Of a stretch of 64,000 nt of DNA, positions 36,098-44,982 are shown piece by piece. The notes under the pieces are model-generated. The model saw only the letters and a list, made by a program, of their open reading frames with translations, made no database searches and had not been told where the DNA came from. The DNA is taken from assembly GCA_021323535.1 (NCBI GenBank), contig JAJONO010000012.1, positions 1 to 64,000 on the forward strand, written 5' to 3'. Source of the DNA: Bacteroidota bacterium. Its GTDB lineage: Bacteria; Bacteroidota; Bacteroidia; B-17B0; Aurantibacillaceae. A program made the position numbers and the translations under genes. The first letter of the stretch is position 1, and the number at the start of each line of letters is the position of its first letter.

Positions 36098-39000
36098 TCC
36101 TTTTTCGTTTGATGATGAATGAATAAACAAGTGATGTGAGGGCAGGTATCACATATAAAGTTAAGATCATTGAGAATAAAAGCCCGCCAATAACTACAAT
36201 CCCCATTCCCATACGGCTTTTTGCGCCTGCGCCTAACGCAAGAGCAATTGGCAAAGCTCCAAGTATGGTTGCCAGGCTTGTCATCAGAATTGGTCTTAAA
36301 CGTGCTGTAGAGGCGTTAATGAGAGATTTTCTCAATGTCATGCCCTTCTTTCTTAACTGGTTGGTGAACTCAATGATCAGGATCCCATTCTTGGTTACTA
36401 AGCCAATCAACATGATCATTCCAATCTGGCTGAAAATGTTAAGCGTTTGATTAAAATACCATAATGAAAATACTGCTCCCGCCAATGCCGTAGGAACCGT
36501 CATTAAAATAATGAAAGGCTCAAGAAAACTTTCGAATTGAGCTGCTAATAATAAATAAATGAGAACCAGAGCAAGAACAAACGCGAATAAAATATTGGAA
36601 GAACTCTCGGCATAATCCCTGGATGATCCGGTTAAGGCTGTAGAAAAACTTTCATCAAGAATTTCTTTTGCGATCATTTCCATTTCTTTAATACCATCAC
36701 CAATAGTTTTCCCGGGGGCCAATCCTGCAGAAACCGTAGCGGATTGATAACGGTTGTAATGGTACAATTGAGGAGGACTGCTTTTTTCCGAAATTTTTGT
36801 GATATTGTCCAACTGGATCATTTCACCTTTATTATTCCTTACAAAAAGATCGCTTAAGTCACGCGGGTCATTTCTGTTGCTTCTGTCCACCTGGCCAATT
36901 ACCTGATATTGCTTGTCGCCCTTCGTGTAATAACTGAAACGTTGTCCGCTCATGGCTAACTGAATGGTCTGTGCGATATCAGCAATAGAAACGCCAAGTG
37001 TTTTAGCTTTATCTCTGAGAATTTCAACAGTTAGTTCCGGCTTACTGAATTTAAGGTTGGCGTCAAACCCCTGGAACGTTGGATTTTTACTTACCGCTTC
37101 CAGAAACAGAGGAAGTTTTTCCTGAAGTTTTTTGAAGTCATTGTTTTGCAGTACAAACTGAACTGGCAGATTTCCTTTTGGTCCACCGCCTGATGAAATA
37201 GATTGTTCCTGTATCACGAACACTTTTCCTTCAGGGAAACGACTCACGTATTTATTGATGTAATCCGCGATTTCCTGTTGCGTACGTGTTCTGTCCTGTG
37301 CCTGTGTTAACGCGAGTCTCACAAAACCTGTGTTTACCGCGCCCGATCCTGCAAAACCCGGAGCAGTAACGGTAAGAAGAACATTTTTTTCGGGAACAGA
37401 ATCATCGATAAATGTAGATACTTTTTCCATCAGCGCGTCTGTGGATTCAAAGCTGGAACCTTCAGGGCCGGTATATGTTAATCGTAACCAGTTCCTGTCC
37501 TCGAGGGGAGATAGTTCTGATTGAAGCGTTGATCCGAAATAAAAAATGGAAGCAATTGAAACAACAAGAATTATAATGGCGGGATGCAGGATCTCTCCCC
37601 ATATACCTTTCCATTTTTTTCTTAAGAAATTAGTAATTGAATTTCTGAACCAGTTATCAAGTCCGGCAAAAAACGGTTCCGACCATACGTAAAATCTGCT
37701 GCGTTTGTGATAGTCTTTTCTTACCAGTTTTGCATTCAGAGTAGGGGTGAGGGTAAGCGAGACAAAAGCGGAGATCAGAACAGCTCCTGCAAGTACCACT
37801 CCAAATTCGCGGAATAATCGTCCTACAAATCCTTCAAGAAAAATAACGGGCATAAAAACTGCGGCGAGTGTCAATGATGTAGAAATAACTGCCATGTAAA
37901 TTTCACGGGTTCCTTCAATCGCGGCTTGTTCGGGCTTCATGCCTTTTTCAAGTTTCTTGAAAATATTTTCCGTTACCACAATACCGTCATCAACAACAAG
38001 TCCTGTTGCAAGAACAATGGCGAGAAGTGTTAGTACATTGATAGAATAATCCATCACATACATAATAAAGAAAGCTCCGATAAGAGATACGGGAATATCA
38101 ATTAAAGGACGAAACGCGATGAGCCAGTCGCGGAAGAACAGGTATACAATTAAAATTACGAGAAGAATAGCGATGATGAGAGTTTCTTCAACTTCAATGA
38201 TCGATTTTTTAATGAAGCGTGTATTGTCAAGTGCAATATTGATTTTATAATCTTTAGGAAGATCTTTTTTCAGTTGCTCGTAACGTTTGTAGAATTCATT
38301 GGAGATGTCGATATAATTTGCGCCGGGTTGAGGAACAATTCCCAATCCGATCATTGGCGTTCCCGATTCTTTCAGAATGGTTTCTTCGTTTTCGGGACCC
38401 AGTTCAATTTTCGCGATATCTCCTAACCGTACAATATTTTCTCCATCCTGTTTTACGATCAGACTTTCAAATTCGCTTTCTGTTGTTACACGGCCTATTG
38501 TGTTTACAGTGAGCTCGGTCATGTTACCAACAATTTTACCTGAAGGAAGATCGACATTCTCACGGTCCAATGCAGTTTTTACGTCAAGTGGAGTAAGATT
38601 ATAAGCTGCCAGTTTTTTAGGCTCAATGCGAATTCGCATTGAATATCGTCTTTGTCCCCAAATCTGAATGCTACTAACACCAGGAATGGTCTGAAGATTT
38701 TGAGCAATCACATTTTCAGCGTAATCACTCACTTCAAGTAACGAACGTTTGTCGCTCACGAAAGTCATCGACAGGATTGCATCGCTGTTGGCATCGGCTT
38801 TAGTAACTACAGGGGGCGCATCAATATCCTGCGGTAACTGACGAAGAGCCTGCGACACTTTATCGCGTACATCGTTAGCCGCCGATTCAAGATTTGAACT
38901 GAGATTAAATTCAACAGTGATAATGCTGGATCCCTGGTTTGAAGCGCCTGTTATTGTTTTAATACCATCAATTCCGTTGATTGCTTTTTCGAGCGGCTCT

Positions 39001-39191
39001 GTAATTTGTGATTGAATAACTTCTGCATTGGCGCCGGTATAACTTGTTCGCACAGTAATAACAGGAGGATCAACGGAAGGATACTCCCTTACGCCAAGGA
39101 ATTTATAACCAATGGCCCCGAACAGCACAATGATGATCGACATAACTGCCGAAAGCACTGGTTTTTTTACACTTAAAGAAGCTAAGTCCAT
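36078..39191 (-). CDS. RND multidrug efflux permease (AcrB/MexF type)
   Basis: A 1037-residue inner-membrane proton antiporter with 12 spans and two large periplasmic loops. It starts MDLASLSVKKPVLSAVMSI, has the paired TM4 aspartates in GLVVDDGIVVTENIFK, and the second-half counterpart GLVTKNGILIIEF. These are hydrophobe/amphiphile efflux-1 signatures. It exports drugs or lipophilic compounds with the adaptor and TolC encoded beside it; substrates are not readable. The gap to the adaptor gene is 1 base. Confidence 0.95.
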   Translation of the reverse strand: MDLASLSVKKPVLSAVMSIIIVLFGAIGYKFLGVREYPSVDPPVITVRTSYTGANAEVIQSQITEPLEKAINGIDGIKTITGASNQGSSIITVEFNLSSNLESAANDVRDKVSQALRQLPQDIDAPPVVTKADANSDAILSMTFVSDKRSLLEVSDYAENVIAQNLQTIPGVSSIQIWGQRRYSMRIRIEPKKLAAYNLTPLDVKTALDRENVDLPSGKIVGNMTELTVNTIGRVTTESEFESLIVKQDGENIVRLGDIAKIELGPENEETILKESGTPMIGLGIVPQPGANYIDISNEFYKRYEQLKKDLPKDYKINIALDNTRFIKKSIIEVEETLIIAILLVILIVYLFFRDWLIAFRPLIDIPVSLIGAFFIMYVMDYSINVLTLLAIVLATGLVVDDGIVVTENIFKKLEKGMKPEQAAIEGTREIYMAVISTSLTLAAVFMPVIFLEGFVGRLFREFGVVLAGAVLISAFVSLTLTPTLNAKLVRKDYHKRSRFYVWSEPFFAGLDNWFRNSITNFLRKKWKGIWGEILHPAIIILVVSIASIFYFGSTLQSELSPLEDRNWLRLTYTGPEGSSFESTDALMEKVSTFIDDSVPEKNVLLTVTAPGFAGSGAVNTGFVRLALTQAQDRTRTQQEIADYINKYVSRFPEGKVFVIQEQSISSGGGPKGNLPVQFVLQNNDFKKLQEKLPLFLEAVSKNPTFQGFDANLKFSKPELTVEILRDKAKTLGVSIADIAQTIQLAMSGQRFSYYTKGDKQYQVIGQVDRSNRNDPRDLSDLFVRNNKGEMIQLDNITKISEKSSPPQLYHYNRYQSATVSAGLAPGKTIGDGIKEMEMIAKEILDESFSTALTGSSRDYAESSSNILFAFVLALVLIYLLLAAQFESFLEPFIILMTVPTALAGAVFSLWYFNQTLNIFSQIGMIMLIGLVTKNGILIIEFTNQLRKKGMTLRKSLINASTARLRPILMTSLATILGALPIALALGAGAKSRMGMGIVVIGGLLFSMILTLYVIPALTSLVYSFIIKRKRNAKKIR

Positions 39192-39192
39192 T

Positions 39193-40257
39193 TTATTTTC
39201 CTGTTCGTATCAGTTTTAATTTAGAATCTTTTTTTACAGACATCAATCCGGTAGTAAGAACTGTGTCGCCAACATTTAAGCCTTCCAGGATCTGTATTTT
39301 ATCTTCGGTTCTTATTCCGGTAATAACTTTTATCTCCCGGGCAATTCCGTTTTTACTGATCCATACTTTTTGCCCTTTTAAAACAGGGATCACACTTTGA
39401 GTTGGAATCATAATGGTAGATGTTTCTTTTCCGAGATCGATGAAAACTTTCACAAAACTTCCGGGATAAAAATTCTCATTGCCTGAATAGAGCGCTCTTC
39501 CTTTCAGGGTACGCGTTGCTTCGTCAATTCTTGGTTCCAGCGCGTAAATTTCGGCTGAGTAGGTTTTAGCGCTTTCGCCTGAAGCGAAGTTTACTCTTAA
39601 TCCCTTCTTAATAACAGAACTGTATTTTTCAGGAACAGAGAATTCAATATATAAAGGTTTTAACTGAATGAGAGAAGCTATGACCTGGGTGGGACTGACA
39701 TAAGCTCCTTCGCTGATATTTTTTAAACCAATAACGCCCGGGAACGGAGCCGTAATATTTGTTTTGGCGAGCTGAGCTGTAATGAAGGACTGATCGGCTT
39801 TCAAGGATTCAAGTTCGTTGTTCTGAATGTCGTATTCTTCCTGTGAAATTCCTTTTACATCCAGAAGTTTTTTTAAACGCGCGAGTTTTTCTTCCGACAA
39901 TTTTACCTGTATTTTATTTTTCTGAAGTTGTGCCTGAAGATCGGCGTCATTGATCTTAATGATCGGGGCCCCTTTGTTCACACTTTCACCTTCTTTAAAA
40001 TAAATGGCGGTTACTTTTCCCGAGACTTCAGGTTTGATCTCAATATCATTGAGGGCGCCTGTCTTTCCTGTAGTGTAAACGTTATTGGTAAATTCAGATG
40101 TTTCTGCAACAATATAGTTTACAGAAATAGGTCCTTGCTGTTTTCCTTTATTTCCTGCGGCAAGGCCCTGTTCTTTTTTAGGAAAGAAAATGAATTTTAT
40201 TCCAATCAGAATGGCGATAATAAGAATGACAATGGTCCAGGCAGGGATCTTTTTCAT
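39193..40257 (-). CDS. RND periplasmic adaptor (membrane fusion protein)
   Basis: A 354-residue protein with one N-terminal membrane anchor (WTIVILIIAILIGIKFIF), a lipoyl/barrel-sandwich half-motif (VSGKVTAIYFKEGESVNKG), a coiled-coil hairpin (about residues 105-150), the second lipoyl half (ITAPFPGVIGLKNISEGAYV) and beta-barrel domains. It bridges the RND pump and the TolC channel. Its ATG overlaps the MarR stop (ATGA), indicating translational coupling. Confidence 0.93.
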   Translation of the reverse strand: MKKIPAWTIVILIIAILIGIKFIFFPKKEQGLAAGNKGKQQGPISVNYIVAETSEFTNNVYTTGKTGALNDIEIKPEVSGKVTAIYFKEGESVNKGAPIIKINDADLQAQLQKNKIQVKLSEEKLARLKKLLDVKGISQEEYDIQNNELESLKADQSFITAQLAKTNITAPFPGVIGLKNISEGAYVSPTQVIASLIQLKPLYIEFSVPEKYSSVIKKGLRVNFASGESAKTYSAEIYALEPRIDEATRTLKGRALYSGNENFYPGSFVKVFIDLGKETSTIMIPTQSVIPVLKGQKVWISKNGIAREIKVITGIRTEDKIQILEGLNVGDTVLTTGLMSVKKDSKLKLIRTGK

Positions 40258-40733
40258 TTTGACTGTTTTGTTTTTTTGTAGTTAAAAAAGAGGTCGTTTT
40301 TAGGGATTTCTTCAAGGTTGGCTACCAGTTTTTCCAGAATAGAGTTAAACGTGTTCCTGTCTTTTTCTGAAATATTATTGAAGAGTTGTTTATCCACTGT
40401 TGTAAATGTTCTGGCAATTTCCTTCGATTGTTTTTCTCCTTTTTTAGACAGGGAAATGAAATGTTCGCGCCTGTCTCTAGGATTTACTTTACGTTCGATG
40501 AGACCTGCTTTTGAAAGTGAGTCGAGGATCTTTACCATGGCTGTTTTATCTATATACAGATTGTCGCAGATCTCCTGCTGACAACAGCAGCCGTTACGAT
40601 TACTGATATAATAGAGAATGGAATAATATCTTTCGGTATCAAGCTGCTCGAGTTTTTTTGATAAAACCCCGTAGTATAATTTGGACAAAATGAGGGTTTT
40701 TGTTCCCAACGGCACTTCTAGTTCCTTCTTCAT
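40254..40733 (-). CDS. MarR-family transcriptional regulator
   Basis: A 159-residue winged-helix protein. The DNA-binding core is LCDNLYIDKTAMVKILDSLSKAG-like (recognition helix) followed by the wing IERKVNPRDRREHFISLSKKG (D-x-R-R/D motif). First gene of the efflux operon, so it is a plausible local repressor released by pump substrates. A CCC-type cysteine run (NGCCCQQE) in the N-terminal third is unusual and could sense metals or oxidants (inference). Confidence 0.9.
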   Translation of the reverse strand: MKKELEVPLGTKTLILSKLYYGVLSKKLEQLDTERYYSILYYISNRNGCCCQQEICDNLYIDKTAMVKILDSLSKAGLIERKVNPRDRREHFISLSKKGEKQSKEIARTFTTVDKQLFNNISEKDRNTFNSILEKLVANLEEIPKNDLFFNYKKTKQSK

Positions 40734-40744
40734 CTTAAGCCGAT

Positions 40745-40775
40745 TAGTTGTAAAATAAAATAGTTGACAAATATA
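40745..40775 (-). promoter_or_regulatory. Candidate marR promoter with overlapping operator-like direct repeats
   Basis: The minus strand has TATATTTG (40768-40775), an exact -7 match. TAGTTGTAAAATA (40745-40757) and TAGTTGACAAATA (40761-40773) are direct repeats 16 bp apart with two differences; the second overlaps the -7 box. This would suit autoregulation. No -33 element is evident. Confidence 0.4.
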
Positions 40776-40876
40776 ACCATTTTAATTCTGACCTGGGTTT
40801 TTTGGCTATTTTTAAGATTAGTGTTAAACTTTTAATTTGGCCCGAATTATATTAATTTAGGCGGCGTTTAACTATC

Positions 40877-41914
40877 ATGAAAAAAACCTTTTTCGTATTC
40901 GCTTTTGTTCTTACAGGAACCTGTATTTTTTCCCAGGAAAAACATCTTAAGAATCTTACCCAGCTTACTTATGGCGGAGATAATGCCGAAGCTTATTTCA
41001 GCCCCAACGGAAAATTTGTTTCGTTCCAGAGTAATAATAAAAGCTGGGGGCTTCAATGCGATCAGATCTTCAGGCTGGATATTAAGGGCGCGTCAAAGGA
41101 TACAAGTTATAAACCAAAAAGAGTCAGTACCGGTAAGGGCCGCACTACCTGTAGTTATGTAATGCCTAACGGAAAAGATATTCTTTACGCAAGTACTCAT
41201 CTGGGTGGAGATAGTTGTCCGCCCGCTCCCGAAATAAAAGGAAAATACTTATGGGCAGTGTATAAGAGCTTCGACATTTTTGTAGCTGATGCTAAAGGAA
41301 AAATTACAAAGCAGTTAACAAATTCTGCGGGCTACGATGCCGAAGCAACCATCTCTCCTAAAGGTGATAAGATTGTTTTTACCAGTGACAGAAGTGGTGA
41401 TCTTGAATTGTGGACCATGGATATTGACGGAAAAAATCAAAAACAGATCACCACAGGATTGGGTTACGATGGTGGCGCGTTCTTCTCACCTGATGGAAAG
41501 AAGTTAGTGTTCCGTTCTTCACGCCCAACAAGTGAAGAAGAAATAAAGGAGTATAAAGAATTGTTATCACAGGGACTTGTGGCGCCAACCAACATGGAGC
41601 TTTATACCTGTAATGTTGACGGGAGCGATCTAAAACAAGTTACTAAACTGGGTAAGGCCAACTGGGCCCCGTTCTATCATCCTTCTGGAAAGAAGATTGT
41701 TTTTTCGAGCAATCATCATAGTAACAAAGGATACGATTTTCAGTTGTATATGATCAATGAAGACGGAACAGGATTGGAACAAATTACCAATGAAAGTATT
41801 TTCAATGCATTTCCAATGTTTAGTCCAGACGGAAAAAAACTAATTTTCTCTTCTAACAGAAAAAATCACGGTACGCGTGATACCAATTTGTTTATTGCAG
41901 ATTGGGTGGACTAA
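40877..41914 (+). CDS. Secreted TolB-like beta-propeller (PD40/WD40-like) protein
   Basis: A 345-residue protein with a signal peptide (ending CIFSQ) followed by about five PD40 repeats with the FSPDGKK / SSNR pattern (for example FFSPDGKKLVFRSSRPTSEEE, FSPDGKKLIFSSNRKN). A WxxxDIDGKNQKQIT-like segment is typical of TolB-type propellers. Function is unknown; a periplasmic binding scaffold is likely. Its TAA overlaps the TAG of the convergent NHL gene (bases 41911-41914). Confidence 0.85.
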   Translation: MKKTFFVFAFVLTGTCIFSQEKHLKNLTQLTYGGDNAEAYFSPNGKFVSFQSNNKSWGLQCDQIFRLDIKGASKDTSYKPKRVSTGKGRTTCSYVMPNGKDILYASTHLGGDSCPPAPEIKGKYLWAVYKSFDIFVADAKGKITKQLTNSAGYDAEATISPKGDKIVFTSDRSGDLELWTMDIDGKNQKQITTGLGYDGGAFFSPDGKKLVFRSSRPTSEEEIKEYKELLSQGLVAPTNMELYTCNVDGSDLKQVTKLGKANWAPFYHPSGKKIVFSSNHHSNKGYDFQLYMINEDGTGLEQITNESIFNAFPMFSPDGKKLIFSSNRKNHGTRDTNLFIADWVD

Positions 41915-43248
41915 CGTGCAACAACAATTCTTTTTGTCATTGAAGTTCCATTTGAGGTCACCGTTATAAAATACACCCCCGGTGAAATATCGTTGAGCTG
42001 AAGTGTAAGATCAGTGCTCATTGTTTTAGAAATTACCGTTTCACCGAGAATATTGCATACGTTTACCTCTTTTTGTTTTTCGGATACTGTAATCACATTC
42101 AGAAAAGAGCTTGCAGGATTTGGGAATAAAATAAAGCTGGAAGGATCAGGTTCTTTTTCATTTATCTTATCAGGCGCTACTGTAATTTTTCTTACGATAC
42201 AATTAAAATTTTCTGCAACGTACATCATGCCGGCGGGGTCAAATGTAATATCGTTAGGCGCATACATTTGGGCGCTGGTTGGCGGTCCTCCATCTCCGCT
42301 ATATCCAATGGTCCCGTTTCCTGCAACAGTTGTCATAATTCCAGAGCTGTTAACCTTTCTTATTTTCATTGCAGCGTAATCGCAGAAGTAAAGATTCCCA
42401 TAAACATCGAATGCCATCCCATGTATGGCACCTAACGATGGAGTTGTAGCAGCCATTCCTTCTACGGGGGAAACAGTTCCTCCTCCCACGATTGTTGTTA
42501 TATTTCCTGACGAAGTTACCTTTCTGATTCGGGACCCGGGTGTAATCCCGCTATATCCATGATCGGCAATATAAATATTTCCCGCTCCGTCAAAAGCAAC
42601 TCCCATAGGATAACCAGTCTCTGCGTTTATCGCTAAACCGCCATCGCCAGAGGTACCGGCGGTTCCTATTCCTGCAAACGTAGTGATGATCCCAGAAGTA
42701 TTAATTTTACGTACACGGTGATTATAAGTGTCACTGATAAAAATGTTCCCTGACGGATCAATGTCAATAGCGTGAGGTTTATTAATCTCAGCGTTGATGG
42801 CCGGACCTCCGTCGCCTGAAAAACCAAAGTTTCCATTTCCCGCAATTGTAGTTATAATACCCGATGTGTTTATTTTTCGTATTTTATTGTCTTGTCCTTC
42901 TGGAAAATAAATATTTCCGGCGGCATCAATTTCTACATCATAAATCCAGCCTAAGCTCGCAGAGGTGGCAGGGATCCCATCTCCGGTAGAGATGCCACCG
43001 CCAGCAAAAGTTGAAATAATTCCCGATGTATTAACTTTTCTTATCCGAGCGTTTACGCGGTCCGCAATATAAATGTTCCCTAAAGCGTCTATAGCTACTC
43101 CCATTGCTCCATATAACTGGGCAGCTGTTGCAGGTCCTCCATCTCCGCTGAAACCTGGAGAAGTTCCAATGCCAGCAAAAGTGCCGATTGTTTGTGATTG
43201 TAAGGAATAAAACAGAAGCGTTCCCAAAAAGAATAAAAATACCTTCAT
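41911..43248 (-). CDS. NHL-repeat protein with T9SS type A sorting domain
   Basis: A 445-residue secreted protein. A signal peptide (ending SLQSQ) is followed by six to seven NHL repeats of the FSGDGGPATAAQ...GVAIDALGNIYIADRVNARIRKV type, forming a beta-propeller to about residue 355. The C-terminal 80 residues (FPNPASSFLNVI, GVYFITVTSNG, KRIVVAR) are a T9SS type A sorting domain. The role is unknown, with surface or released binding plausible. Confidence 0.88.
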   Translation of the reverse strand: MKVFLFFLGTLLFYSLQSQTIGTFAGIGTSPGFSGDGGPATAAQLYGAMGVAIDALGNIYIADRVNARIRKVNTSGIISTFAGGGISTGDGIPATSASLGWIYDVEIDAAGNIYFPEGQDNKIRKINTSGIITTIAGNGNFGFSGDGGPAINAEINKPHAIDIDPSGNIFISDTYNHRVRKINTSGIITTFAGIGTAGTSGDGGLAINAETGYPMGVAFDGAGNIYIADHGYSGITPGSRIRKVTSSGNITTIVGGGTVSPVEGMAATTPSLGAIHGMAFDVYGNLYFCDYAAMKIRKVNSSGIMTTVAGNGTIGYSGDGGPPTSAQMYAPNDITFDPAGMMYVAENFNCIVRKITVAPDKINEKEPDPSSFILFPNPASSFLNVITVSEKQKEVNVCNILGETVISKTMSTDLTLQLNDISPGVYFITVTSNGTSMTKRIVVAR

Positions 43249-43318
43249 GATAATTTATTTTAAAAATAATTTATTTAAAACGGATAACGCAGTGAGCCGC
43301 TATTTATTATACGCACGT

Positions 43319-43792
43319 TTAATGATAATTAAACGTCACCACCAGGTCACGATGACCAGGTTGATTATGACAACTGGTGCAGATGGCAGCGTTCTTTTGA
43401 GTATAAAGAAAATTACCGTCTTTCTTTACTTCTCCCCATAACCAACTCCCGCTTCGTTTATACATGTATGCATAAAGCTCGAGTTCGCCATTGAGAAGAA
43501 CATCTTTTACAAGAAAAGAACCATCCGGAAATGTTCCGTTCACGGGAAGTTTGCCATTATCGTTCATGGCTTTAAACGCGATTGAATTTGCGCGTAGTTT
43601 AAAACTTCCGTGCGGACTGTTTCCCGCGGCGTTCAGAACTATAGCAGGATCGTTTTTATAATAGGTGTGATAAGAAGCTTTTGCAGTATCAAGAAGTGCA
43701 AGATCGGAATAAGCAAGTTCAGGGTTCTTTCCTACCTGTTTTGTACAGGAAGCTAAAACTACTGAAATAAAAATAATAATTCCTGGTTTCAT
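43319..43792 (-). CDS. Cytochrome P460-like haem lipoprotein
   Basis: A 157-residue lipoprotein (lipobox VLASC, Cys16) with a c-type haem motif CTSCH (Cys138-x-x-Cys141-His142) close to the C-terminus. The body, with GTFPDGSFLVKDV and WLWGEV, matches the cytochrome P460 / beta-barrel cytochrome family. Such proteins oxidise hydroxylamine or bind NO in nitrifiers and methanotrophs; in Bacteroidota the role is unknown. The lysine crosslink of true P460 cannot be confirmed. It is 9 bases downstream of a GT4 gene. Confidence 0.75.
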   Translation of the reverse strand: MKPGIIIFISVVLASCTKQVGKNPELAYSDLALLDTAKASYHTYYKNDPAIVLNAAGNSPHGSFKLRANSIAFKAMNDNGKLPVNGTFPDGSFLVKDVLLNGELELYAYMYKRSGSWLWGEVKKDGNFLYTQKNAAICTSCHNQPGHRDLVVTFNYH

Positions 43793-43801
43793 TACAATCC
43801 T

Positions 43802-44935
43802 TTAATCTATTATACGACGAAGTTCTTCAATTAGTTTTTCCCAATTGAATCTTTCTTTCATAATTGTTAGCGAGGACACTTTTTTTGAATCTATTTCTGA
43901 AGGAGGTGTTTTCAGGATTTTTTCTAAAGTAGTTTTAATGGTTTCCGGATCGGAGCTATTAATGAGCCACCCGGTTTTATCATTCACCAGAACGTTTGTA
44001 GCGCCAACATCGGTAGCAAGAACAGCTACACCATTGGCCATGGCTTCCAGGATAACGTTTGGCATACCTTCGCTCCAGCTAGGACAAACAAGCACATCAC
44101 AACTTCTCATGAGACCCATTAACTGATTTTTATCCCTTATTTCTCCATGATACTTTATGTTTTTACCTGCGATCTTCTTATCGTCAGGGATAGGCCCGAT
44201 AAAATTGAATTGAAAATTATTACCACTCAGGCTTTGCAAGGCTTTATTCAATTCTTCAATTCCTTTTCGTCTTTCATAACGTCCAAGAAATAAAAATGAA
44301 ATCTGATCACCGGTAGGACGTATGTTATCGATTATGGTTTGGATTTCTACACCACTTGGTATCACAGCAATTTTTGATGCATCAACTCCAATAGAACGGA
44401 TAATATCGGTGATCTTACCACCGTAAGAAAAAACAACATCGGCGTGTCGCGAGATCCATTTCACAGGTTTACGAAGTAATAAAATGTGCTGGAGTTTTGT
44501 TTTAGTGTCCGGCGATTTCTGGAACATTTCGTAACCGTGAAATTTGACACCGATCTTCGCGCAGTTTATTTTCCCGGCTTTTTTTTGTTCAATCAGGTAC
44601 CAGCCTGTAAAACCTTTTGTATAAATAAAATCATAGGTACTTAAGTTGCCCTTTATTTTTTCGAAGATGAGTCGCGAATGCTCATAAGAATTACGGATGT
44701 AATGTCCGGGTAACTTTGAGCTTTTTGGGAAATCTACAATAATGGAATTGATGTACTTTTTTTCTTCTGAGCTGAAGAATTCAAGTTTTGAAATATCGTA
44801 AGTACTTGCGTTGAAATGAACGAGATCGATGTGAATTTTATTTTTCGCGAGATATTTACACAGATAGAAGGAATGTTTTTGCATACCTCCCAAAACATAC
44901 GGCCAGATGCCGTCGGTTATCATAGCCACTTTCAT
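43802..44935 (-). CDS. GT4-family glycosyltransferase
   Basis: A 377-residue cytoplasmic GT-B enzyme. The N-terminus MKVAMITDGIWPYVLGGMQKH has the glycine-rich loop and starts at ATG. The C-terminal donor domain carries FLGRYERRKGIEEL and the family signature PSWSEGMPNVILEAMANG (E-x7-E). It likely builds surface polysaccharide or glycoprotein glycans with an unknown sugar. Probably transcribed with the P460-like gene. Confidence 0.9.
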   Translation of the reverse strand: MKVAMITDGIWPYVLGGMQKHSFYLCKYLAKNKIHIDLVHFNASTYDISKLEFFSSEEKKYINSIIVDFPKSSKLPGHYIRNSYEHSRLIFEKIKGNLSTYDFIYTKGFTGWYLIEQKKAGKINCAKIGVKFHGYEMFQKSPDTKTKLQHILLLRKPVKWISRHADVVFSYGGKITDIIRSIGVDASKIAVIPSGVEIQTIIDNIRPTGDQISFLFLGRYERRKGIEELNKALQSLSGNNFQFNFIGPIPDDKKIAGKNIKYHGEIRDKNQLMGLMRSCDVLVCPSWSEGMPNVILEAMANGVAVLATDVGATNVLVNDKTGWLINSSDPETIKTTLEKILKTPPSEIDSKKVSSLTIMKERFNWEKLIEELRRIID

Positions 44936-44982
44936 GAATGAAGTTTTCCTGTTGTTGGCATGATAGAATTTTATTGAAGCGC

